Source: Emmonsiellopsis sp. PD_33
Lineage: Eukaryota > Ascomycota > Eurotiomycetes > Onygenales > Ajellomycetaceae
Assembly (NCBI GenBank): GCA_032988165.1
Contig: JANTQF010000035.1
Coordinates: 1 to 64,000, forward strand
Direction: 5' to 3'
Length of the DNA: 64,000 nucleotides
Shown here: piece by piece, positions 47,701 through 56,667 of the stretch
Layout: the number at the start of each line of letters is the position of its first letter
How positions within the stretch are numbered: position 1 is the first letter of the stretch
The notes under the pieces: generated by a model
What the model was told of the DNA's origin: nothing
The model's database searches: none
Seen by the model: the letters and a program-made list of their open reading frames with translations, nothing else
Translations under genes and position numbers: made by a program

Positions 47701-48694
47701 AAAGGGTTTCAATCTATACGTTGGCGGTAACGGTGGTGCCAAGCCGCGACACTCTGACCTGTTAGCAAAGGACGTACCACCTGAAGAAATTGTCTCATTG
47801 ATTGATCGTTACTTGATCTTTTACATCCGAACCGCCGACAAACTTCAACGGACTGCACGATGGATCGAAAACCTCCCGGGGGGTATCAAATATCTCAAAG
47901 AGGTGATCCTCGACGACAAGCTAGGAATCTGTGCAGATCTCGAGCGGCAGATGGAGGAGCTGGTCGGCACGTTCTTCTGCGAATGGACCGAAGTCCTGAA
48001 GAACCCCGAAAAACAAAAACACTTCAAGCAGTTCGGGAATACTGATGAGAGCCTCGAAACTGTTGAGGTCATCACGGAACGTGAACAGCAGCGGCCGACA
48101 TATTGGCCCAAAGACTCTGCGACTGAAGATTTCAAAGGCCACCAATGGAGCACTACATCCTGGCAACCGGTCATCAAAGCCGATCACTTCACCAGTGGAC
48201 CTCCGGAAATCTCCTCGGCCAATATCAAGAGAGGCAACACACAGATTGCAGTCTTCAAGATCAAGGGGAAATTCTACGCCACGCAACAAATGTGCCCACA
48301 CAAGCGTGCATTCGTGCTCTCGGACGGTTTGATTGGAGACGACGACCAGGGCAAATACTGGGTTTCCTGTCCATACCATAAGCGCAACTTCGAGCTTAAT
48401 GGCGAACAAGCGGGCCGCTGCTCAAATGACGAGACGATGAATATCGCTACGTTTCCCACCGAGGAGCGCGAAGACGGCTGGGTATATCTCAAGCTCCCGC
48501 CCATCGAAGAGTTAGATGCACTGCTTGGCACGGATAAGTGGAAGGTTAAAAAGGAGGAATCCAGTGAGCCGTTTGAAAAAGTGGATAAGAAGTACTATCA
48601 GAAGGGGTTGCGGGGAAAGAGGGCTAAGGACCTCGGCACTGTGATCCGCGAGCGGGAGGTGAAGACTAATGGAGATCATGGGATTGATTGGTGA
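44800..48694 (+). CDS. niiA: Nitrite reductase [NAD(P)H], siroheme type
   Basis: Reduces nitrite to ammonium with six electrons. Eleven exons (44800-44977, 45034-45040, 45105-45255, 45358-45894, 45963-46045, 46102-46617, 46671-46873, 46929-47401, 47465-47622, 47680-48694, counting the 7-nt second exon; ten coding segments listed) give 1106 residues, the usual fungal length. Order: FAD/NAD(P)H oxidoreductase (KLVIVGLGMVALGFIEKLLK, VYAIGECASW, IIAPGIEMADVLS), BFD-type [2Fe-2S] domain (QICSCHNVLKCD ending TKAGNGCGGCMP), siroheme/[4Fe-4S] domains with ligand cysteines in SCVGTTWCRFG and GCVRECAEA plus GNGGAKPRHSDLL, and a C-terminal Rieske-like domain (MCPHKRAF, CPYHKRNF). An apparent frameshift near 46650 is a normal 53-bp intron. 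Ten exons in total are required; all junctions are GT-AG. Confidence 0.96.
45034..45040 (+). other. niiA: 7-nt microexon of niiA
   Basis: GGTTTAT, flanked by AG before and GTGAGC after. Joined to exon 1 (ending in phase 1 at 44977) and exon 3 (starting 45105) it encodes the GFI of VALGFIEKLLKLD, the conserved FAD-domain sequence. Without it the downstream frame cannot be reached except through a doubtful acceptor. Confidence 0.85.
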
Positions 48695-50690
48695 TGATCA
48701 CGATCCAGGGGGCGCGGCATTCGTTGTGATTTTTATTATTCTGCTCAGTTCCTTGTCGATACTCTATGCATTGGGTCGGCGTTAGCGGGTAGTAACTACT
48801 ACTAGGGTCTACTTTTATTAGTGCATGTATATAGATGATATTTATTTATTTAGATTCCGGACAATCCACGGCCGTATAGTATATATACATATTGTTCACT
48901 CAAAAGCGATCACCTGCATATTTCATCAAAAACCCCTGATGCTGTTCTCCCTGCCCTCGCCTTTAGCTACCGATCATCTATTTGGCCAAGGCTGTTAGGG
49001 CACCACAACCACGTGACCTGTCTTATCTCTCAGCCCTGCAGAAATCCACCACACACCACTCCCAAGCCTCATCCAACATTCCACAACCCTCCCGCCACAA
49101 CAACTCCCGGCCACGAGAATCCGCTATCTTGAGTTTCCACGCGGGAGATCATAGTACAGGGACCACAGATTGGTACCCGCGGAGAAGCACCGGAGATCCA
49201 AATGCGCAGACTCCTAACCATCTATCTGCCCCAGCTGGGGATTAGAATTTAGGGGGCCCGCTGTTTCCCTCGTCAAGCGCCAAACCGGGGATCCAGAGAT
49301 AAGAGCCAGAGAATCCGCCCAACCACAGCGCCCTTCAAAAGCAGATGCGGGTGCTGATATCACTATCTCCTGCCCTTTCTTGAGTTTTAGTCTCATGTCA
49401 GCTGTGGGTTTTCTATCTCGCTCCCCGGCACAGCGGGTCCATCCGGCTAATAACTGACTGATGTAGCAGGGATAAGCGTCCTCACTTATCTCTATCTACC
49501 GTTTTCTTTCCTTCTTCCTTGGGCCTGACGAGTTTCGCCATGGGCCTATCGTGGGAGGTTGTCTGTCAGCTTTTTACTTTTTTTTTGCCCATCCCTTGGT
49601 CAGGGCTTAGTTCAGAGTATTTCTCCAGGCCAGGCTCATGGCCCTGATTGCCGAGTCTAGTCTCATTCAGGCGCATTTCTCCTCCATCCCATTGGGGCAA
49701 GGAAATGTGGTCTCGAATCCCTTATCTATCAGCATGCCTGTGCGCGAACTGTGCGGTGTATTTTCGTCCCTGTCCACTGACCAGCTCGTCAGTCCGTCAG
49801 TCTGACATGCTCTATACGCATGCACGCACCCTGTCTAGTCTATCTATGTCCTGCCTGCCATTCCACCTGCAGAATGGGAGAATAATGTTCGCTCCCACGC
49901 CACACTGCTGATACTATCAGGGAGTGGGATCTATCCCTTCTAGGCAGTCTGTAGAACCCGCTTTTTTTTTTCATCCTGCAGTCGAAGCTTTTGCGACCGC
50001 GGAGAACCTTTTTCTTCGTGGGAGACCCTGCTATTTTCACACCTAGTAGGCATGCTAGGGAAATAAGCGGGAGGAACAGCGTGTTTGGGGGAGGATGCTA
50101 ACTCCCGCTCCGGAGTCGTTTCCGCAGGTTAATTATTTTTGCCCCCGGCCCCGTGTTTTCCCGGAGAGGGTCCAGAATTGTGGCCCCTATCTATGTATCT
50201 TGACGTTCATTGTTTAGATTGATCAAGTTTTGATATGTCAAAGCTTCCTCCACGCTTTTTTTGCTTTTTATATCCTTTCTTGCTAAGATATCGATAGGAG
50301 CAGGCATTGGGGAACCGCTAATAAGATGCTCTTCCGATCGACGATTTGCATGATTAGATACACCCAAATTCTATTTGCCTGTTTTATGTTGGGGGTGTTG
50401 AAGCCTGTAGATTCAATGACTGGCTACCCCAATCCATGCTAGATATACATCTTGATTATTCTTTTTCACCCTTGATATAAAGCATCATTCCGCTCCCTCT
50501 ATAAGCTTCTTGTTGCATTTCAAACCCATCCCCACCACATATTATTCAATTGCTTACACGGTAGCCATATTGAACTGGGCATACACAATAATAGGCATCG
50601 AAACAAAAATCTACAGAGCCGGCTCCCAGGCCCGCCCGCACATTCCATATTCAAGTCTTCGATCTCCTGCCCCTGTGCAGGTCTGCAGCC
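48695..50690 (+). promoter_or_regulatory. crnA upstream region, dense in GATA and NirA motifs
   Basis: 2-kb spacer between niiA and crnA with no supported gene. HGATAR motifs (either strand) at 49023, 49124, 49297, 49363, 49413, 49486, 49492, 49722, 49726, 49840, 49914, 50187 and 50292. Perfect NirA-type sites (CTCCGCGG, read as CCGCGGAG on +) at 49177-49184 and 49997-50004. A CACGTGAC lies at 49010-49017. A palindrome CTCCGGAG lies near 50109. The content fits strong nitrogen control of crnA. Confidence 0.7.
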
Positions 50691-52603
50691 ATGGCGAACA
50701 GCTTTTTTCAGTCTATGGTCGCTGCCCCTGAAATCAACCCGCTGAACAGAAAGGCCAAGTCGATACCCATCCTTAACCCCTTTGACAAATATGGCCGCGT
50801 ATTCTTATTCTCCTGGTTGGGATTCATGGTGGCATTTTTGTCGTGGTAAGTAGTGATATATATGCTTCTTTGAGACTCGCTCGCTAATAGGTTTGTTCCA
50901 GGTATGCTTTTCCACCATTGGTATGTTTCTAGAACGATGTGTTTTTTCCTCCTGGATGAGCATACTAACAACGCCAAAGTTGACTATCACGATCCGGAAG
51001 GATCTAAATATGTCACAGGCTGATGTAGCCAACTCGAATATCGTCGCTTTGCTCGCGACGTGAGTCTTTCCTTCGCAGCCCCCCCCTTGAGGATATACAC
51101 TTCTGACATTCTCTATCTAGATTCCTGGTTCGCGTGGTATGTGGCCCACTATGTGACAGATTCGGTCCCCGCTGGGTGTTTATTGGAACCATGCTTTGCG
51201 GCGCCATCCCAACCGCCATGGCCGGTCTTGTCACAACCCCGAGTGGGCTAATTGCCCTGCGATTTTTCGTCGGTATTCTTGGAGCCACTTTTGTTCCTTG
51301 TCAGGTGTGGTGTACTGGATTTTTTGACAAGTCTGTCGTGGGCACTGCGAATGCCCTCGCTGGCGGATGGGGAAATGCGGGCGGTGGTATCACATAGTAA
51401 GTTTATAAAATCCACCGGTTAACAAAAATAAAGACGAGAAAAGGACCGCTAACCAATCTGTTCTCTAGCTTCGTGATGCCTGCACTCTTCGACTCCCTGG
51501 TTCATTCTCGCGGTCTTACTCCCCACAAAGCCTGGCGGGTGGCCTACATCGTCCCGTTCATCATCATCGTCACTGTGGCCACCGGCATGGCCATTACCTG
51601 TGACGACACGCCGACTGGAAAGTGGTCGGAGCGCCACCTCGTTGCTGATCAGGTTTTGACTGGAGAAGAAGTCCATGGTGCAACCACCCCAGTTGAGGAG
51701 TCTGGAAAGGACTCCAAGTCTCCGTCGCCCACCGTGTCAGATCAAACCCCTATCGATTTCGAGAAGCACGCACCTTCAGATAGCGAGGCACAGGTTAAGA
51801 CCGGGACGAGTTTAAGTGAGGTGAAGGGGGAGATTATCGTTGCGCCCACTTTCAATGAAGCCCTCAAGGTTCTTCTCAGCAAGGAATCTCTTGCCCTTGC
51901 CGGACCATACGCATGCTCATTTGGTACGTTGGATCTCTCCCACCCATAAACCCCTGAATACCAATCTGCAGTAACTAACTGTACCTCCAACAATAGGCAG
52001 CGAACTCGCCATCAACTCCATCCTAAGCTCCTACTACCTCAAGAACTTTCCTGAACTCGGCCAAACAAACTCTAGCAACTGGGCTGCCATGCTTGGCCTC
52101 CTCAACGTCTTCTTCCGACCCCTAGGCGGCTGGGTCGGCGACGTGATATACCGAAAGACAAACTCCGTCTGGGGCAAGAAAATCTGGCTGATCTTCACGG
52201 GTATCGCTTACGGCGTCATCCTCATCGCACTTGGTCTTTCAAACCCCGACTCAAAGAGTACCATGTTCGGACTCATTGCTGGGTATGCGCTGTTCATGGA
52301 GGCTTCAAATGGGGCGAGCTTTGCCGTTGTGCCGCATGTCCATCCTTTTGCGAATGGTATGTTTCAATTCTCTTCCTTTTTTGCTTGAAGAATATCAAGA
52401 CTAACATAAATCGAATAGGTATACTCTCTGGTATCGTGGGCGCCTTCGGAAACTTAGGTGGTATCATCTTCGCAATCGTCTTCCGCTACAATGGCACCTC
52501 ATACCACCAATCTATCTGGATAATTGGTGTCATTTGTGTGGCAATCAATGTCGCAGTTTCCTGGATCCCACCTATACCCCGGGGCCAAATCGGTGGCCAT
52601 TAA
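50691..52603 (+). CDS. crnA: High-affinity nitrate transporter (NNP family, CrnA/NrtA)
   Basis: Plasma-membrane proton-coupled nitrate importer of the major facilitator NNP family. Seven exons (50691-50845, 50902-50920, 50980-51059, 51121-51396, 51469-51923, 51997-52356, 52419-52603) give 509 residues; exon 2 is only 19 nt. Visible family features: FLFSWLGFMVAFLSWYAFPP in the first membrane helix, VRVVCGPLCDRFGPRWVF, the two nitrate-signature glycine helices (NALAGGWGNAGGGITYF and LSGIVGAFGNLGGIIFA), and the large hydrophilic loop between helices 6 and 7 typical of fungal members, here Ser/Glu-rich with possible phosphosites (about residues 205-310). Twelve helices are expected. Same strand as niiA, with its own promoter. 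Confidence 0.96.
50902..50920 (+). other. crnA: 19-nt exon 2 of crnA
   Basis: Encodes the end of Trp plus YAFPPL between introns 50846-50901 and 50921-50979. AG before and GTATGT after. It is needed to link helix 1 to LTITIRKDL in frame. Confidence 0.85.
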
Positions 52604-52928
52604 TGGACAGTTGCCGCTATGTTTGTTGTATATCATTTTGGATACCGGTGTTGCGTCTTCTCTTATTAGCGAGCTTTCCATTCTAGGAGTTTTGGGCTTT
52701 AGATACACCATGCTTGTTTGCTATTTATAGAGTTGTTCCTGTTGTTTTCCTGGGGATATTTTCGCTTATATAGATTGATGCTAGGCTAGACCGCGAGTTT
52801 AGAAGTGCCTTATACTGGCATAGGGGGTTATTCAAAAGTGATTGGCACATAATAGATATAATATCTATACTATAATCCTTTTATCAACTCCCCATCTCAT
52901 CTTCTCTCCCCTCCCCCTTTTCAACCCC
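52604..52928. other. Convergent 3' spacer
   Basis: 325 bp between the 3' ends of crnA and the FMN-dependent dehydrogenase. Nothing recognisable. Confidence 0.6.
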
Positions 52929-54371
52929 CTACAACCTCTCAATCCCAAACCCATACCTCCTCTCCACCCCCAACATCCCCCTCTGAATCTCCCCCACCCT
53001 CGCCGCCCCAACCAACGCCATCGTCCTCGCCAGATCCCTCTCCAAAATATCCAAAACCCTCACCACCCCTTCAGCCCCCTCAAACGCAAGCCCCCACAAC
53101 GCCGACCTCCCCACTAGCGTAAAATCCGCCCCCAACGCCAGTGCCTTAAACACATCACTGCCCCTCGTAATCCCACTATCAATAATCACAGGCACCCTAC
53201 CACGCACCGCTTGTACAATTTCCGGCAATGCTTCGATAGTCGAGGAGACGGAGTCGAGCTGGCGGCCGCCGTGGTTCGAGACGATGATGGCGTCCGCGCC
53301 GTGGTCGATGGCTAACTGCGCATCTTCGGCCGTCATGATGCCCTTTAGGATGATCTTTAGGCTTGTGCGCGAGCGCAGCCAGGACATGGTCGGGGACCAG
53401 GTGAGGGAGGCGTCGTTGAGGGTGTCGTGGTTCCCGGCGGTGATTTGCGCGGCCGCTTCCGCCGTGCGGGCTTCGAGGAGGATGCGGTTCATTGTTGGTT
53501 TTGCCGCGGTGGCAGTAGCGGGGAGGTTGGGGAGGTTGGATTGGGACGATTGACTCGTTTTGTCGTGGAGGTTTGCGAGGGAGAGGTGAGGAGGTAGGAC
53601 GAGGGGGGTTTTGCGCTCGTTCAGCCGGTTGCCCAGGATTGGGGTGTCGACGGTTAGGACTATGGCTTTGTAGCCGGCCGCTAGAGTGGAGTAGGGATGA
53701 GTATATGTTCGGTTTTTGGTGATGGATTTTGGACATAGGGAGCTAGCTTTCTTTTGCTTCGCGGCGTTTGGGTTTATTCGCTGCGTGTTTGCATGGATTG
53801 GACATACCTTCTGCTCTTGCGATGACCTCCGCACATCTCTCTCGATTCTGGGAGATATATAACTGAAACCAAAAGTCTACTGGATTATCTCCCCCCGGTG
53901 CACGAACAACATCTTCCAATCTAGAGGTCGTATGGGAAGATAGGATCATAGTCGTGTCGCGACGAGCCGCTGCTCTGGCCATATCCATTTCCCCCTCGCC
54001 GCCCACGAGCTTCTGCATCGCGCTAGGCGATATTCCAATTGGGAATGGATATCTTTTGCCGAACAAAACAGTGCTCGTGTCCACATTAGAGACATCTCGG
54101 AAGACTCGGGGGCGCAAGATTAATCTGTGCTGGATTCAGTATGGTGCAATATGTGGATGATGAGTGTTTCACTTACTCACCTATCAAATGCGTTCTGGTT
54201 CCTTCTAACGGCTTTTTCTTCATCTGCGCCGGAGGCGTAGTAATCCCATACTTGTTTGGAGAGCTTCTTCTGTGCCAGGACGGCCAATTCGGCAATCGTG
54301 ATGGGGTCTTCTTTTGTCTGCTTTGCAGCTATGGGTGGCGCGATTGCGCCGGTTGACTCGAGTGTCTTCAT
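52929..54371 (-). CDS. FMN-dependent 2-hydroxy-acid dehydrogenase/oxidase
   Basis: Enzyme of the glycolate oxidase/lactate oxidase family that oxidises L-2-hydroxy acids using FMN. Three exons (54371-54181, 54124-53808, 53680-52929) give 419 residues. Family blocks: QVWDYYASGADEEKAVRRNQ, LILRPRVFRDVSNVDTSTVL, PFPIGISPSAMQKLVGGEGE, FWFQLYISQNRERCAEVIAR, KIILKGIMTAEDAQLAIDHG, then the active-site IVSNHGGRQLD (catalytic His) and IIDSGITRGSDVFKALALGA with GRSALWGLAFEG. There is no cytochrome b5 domain, so it is not a CYB2-type mitochondrial enzyme, and no obvious presequence. A loop near residue 230 is extended with Ser/Gln/Ala-rich sequence. Substrate (lactate, glycolate or other) is undetermined. 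Divergent from an aldolase-like gene. Confidence 0.92.
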
Positions 54372-55115
54372 ATTTCTTGATTTTAGAAATATGGCGGTAT
54401 TTAAGAATCGATATGTTCAAGTTCTTTGCAGCCTTGTACCGAGTAGCTAAGATGGGTTGAAGGCACCAGTCCTGATCGTATTAAAAAGCGGTGAGATTAA
54501 TTTCTTCGCAATTGTGTATCAAGCACAAAGCCGATAGCAGGAGGGTAGGGAGAAAATCGTAAATATTATCAACTATAGATAAAACACATTTCGACTGTAT
54601 AGAGACGTAATATCAGGATGAGCTACGTCAAGGGATGGATGTACGTTGTGTCTTCACAAAAAAACAATACGGGAGTAGCCGCGGCGTTTCGGCACACCGA
54701 AGAAATCCCCGAAGCTCTCGACAAGACGGCCAAGAAAACGTTCTCGAATCCGGATATTGAGAGATGCAGTGAAACGGAGTATTGATGGAGAAGAAGTTGG
54801 GGAATAATCCACAAACCCCACGTTCGGCTATTGATGAGCCGAGCTTCACTGTCCCGCCGGCAAATCTAGGCAGTTGGGTATTTGTGGAGGAGGTCCATCC
54901 GGCTCTCAACTAACTATCCGGGCTAAAAACACTAGTTATTTTCACAATATGAACTCGGAATTCCGCCATACTATGCATGATATAGGATAAGGTACGTTTA
55001 GGACGGGGTTGTTGTTTGCAAGAAAACACTTGACTTGGATACCACTCCATCCCGGGAATCCCTTCGGTCTCATTTGTATTTGGCGTCGACTCTCTTGCTC
55101 TTATCCATATCAAAC
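54372..55115. promoter_or_regulatory. Divergent promoter, hydroxy-acid dehydrogenase / aldolase-like
   Basis: 744-bp spacer between two divergent metabolic genes. No supported gene inside; open frames on both strands lack family sequence. Confidence 0.5.
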
Positions 55116-56168
55116 ATGGCTCAATTTCCCCAGAACAATCGCACATGGCAAATTATCCATAACGCCGATGAGGGCAATTATGCAGTCGGCGGATTCTGCA
55201 TGTAAGCCAAAATATCAATATTCCCTCCCCATGGTCTCCTATGCGGGTTCAATTTTATGTAGCAGGAATAAAAGATAAACTGATAAATCCATACAGATAT
55301 AACACTGAGGGCATACTCGCGGTAATCAAAGCAGCAGAACGCTGTCGTTCACCGGCAATAATCCAATTTTTCCCATGGACGCTGCATTTCCAAGGGCCCG
55401 CGTTCATTAAATACGCCGCGGAGGTGGCACATGCTGCTTCCGTGCCCATTTCAATCCATCTGGACCACTGCCTCCAACCATCTGATGCAGATCTCGCGCT
55501 CGAATGTGCGTTCGATTCCATAATGGTCGATGGCTCCATGTTTGAGGAGGACGAGAATATCTCATATGTTCGGTCGGTTGTGGAACGAGCAGAGAAAAAA
55601 GGCATTACCATTGAGGCCGAGCTGGGGCGTATGGAGGGTGGGGAGGATGGGCTGCCGACCATAGATCTTGAGAGCGTGTTGACGGATCCGCAGAAGGCCA
55701 AGGAGTTTGTAGAGCGGACCGGTGTGCATTTCCTGGCTCCGAGTTTTGGAAATGTCCACGGTCCGTATCCGCCTGGGGGTGCGGAGAAGCACTGGCAGAT
55801 GGAGAGGTGAGGGCGATGCCATATTTCATCCTTCTCCATTTCGGTTTCATCCGTTTATTTTCTCATTTGGAAACATGCTCACGGAACCCCGGTGCAGGCT
55901 TGAAAAGATATACGCGAATTTAGGGAGGAGAACCCCCCTTGTTCTGCACGGAACGAATCCGCTTTCAGATGCCATGGTCCGTGAAGGGATGAAGCGCGGT
56001 ATGAGGAAGATCAACCAGAATCGAAATGTTCGGAATGAGTATCACAAATTCTTGCAGGAGAATGCTGGACGGGTTGAGTTGACAGTGATGCAGTCAGATG
56101 GGGTAGAGGTCTACTCTCAAGGCATAGAAAGGCTCATGAGGGTTATGGGGTCAGATGGAAAGGCGTGA
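55116..56168 (+). CDS. Class II (zinc) aldolase-like protein, KbaY/GatY-related
   Basis: Three exons (55116-55201, 55297-55806, 55898-56168) give 288 residues of the class II fructose/tagatose-bisphosphate aldolase fold. Recognisable blocks: TWQIIHNADEGNYAVGGFCI, YNTEGILAVIKAAERCRSPA, IQFFPWT, then ISIHLDHCLQPSDADLALEC with the catalytic Asp and first zinc His, SIMVDGSMFEEDENI, TIEAELGRMEGGEDG, FLAPSFGNVHGPYPP (second zinc His) and PLVLHGTNPLSDAMV (third zinc His). The zinc site is therefore complete. The two phosphate-binding loops differ from the family: HGGSG/HGASD is HGTNP here, and NIDTD/NVATE is NQNRN. This makes a standard sugar-bisphosphate aldolase less certain; a related substrate without the second phosphate is possible. 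The start at 55116 opens directly into the conserved N-terminus. Confidence 0.87.
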
Positions 56169-56572
56169 TCTTGTTTAACAAGAAACCTTGGAAGTCTTTG
56201 TCTAAGCCTAGTTCTGTTGATATTCATCGGTATCGCACACTGGTTGCCTCAATGGAATGCCATATATATATTTTCTCATTGTGACCACTAACAAGGCGCA
56301 CACTTTCCTATGGACCCCAATTCACGGCAAACCTGTCACCGAGGGAAAATAATACAAGTCACCAAACCAAATAAACCCTAACAACCCCATATTAACATTG
56401 AAATGGGCGATAAATCCTGCGTAATCTCACTACAGAAGGTTGGCACTGTAGATTTTGATGTTGTTGGGCCATGACCAATCAAACTGGTTGCCGAGCTCGG
56501 GCCGAACATTAGTGCGTTCGGCTAATTTCTCGGCTAAAGACCGCAAAAATCTACTTCCACACATCAGCAAAA
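56169..56572. other. Spacer before tRNA-Gly
   Basis: 3' flank of the aldolase-like gene and upstream flank of the tRNA. Nothing else recognised. Confidence 0.6.
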
Positions 56573-56667
56573 GCATCATTGGTCTAGTGGTAGAATTCAT
56601 CGTTGCCATTCGATTCCAAATCGGATTCCGACTCGATGAGGCCCGTGTTCGATTCACGGATGATGCA
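56573..56667 (+). tRNA. tRNA-Gly (GCC) with intron
   Basis: Acceptor stem GCATCAT pairs with ATGATGC, discriminator A. D-arm/A box TGGTCTAGTGG, anticodon stem CATCG/CGATG with loop TTGCCAT (anticodon GCC at 56605-56607), T-arm GTTCGATTC. A 24-nt intron (56609-56632) lies one base 3' of the anticodon, the standard position for nuclear tRNA introns. The mature RNA is 71 nt before CCA addition. A T6 run at 56678-56683 serves as the Pol III terminator. Confidence 0.93.
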
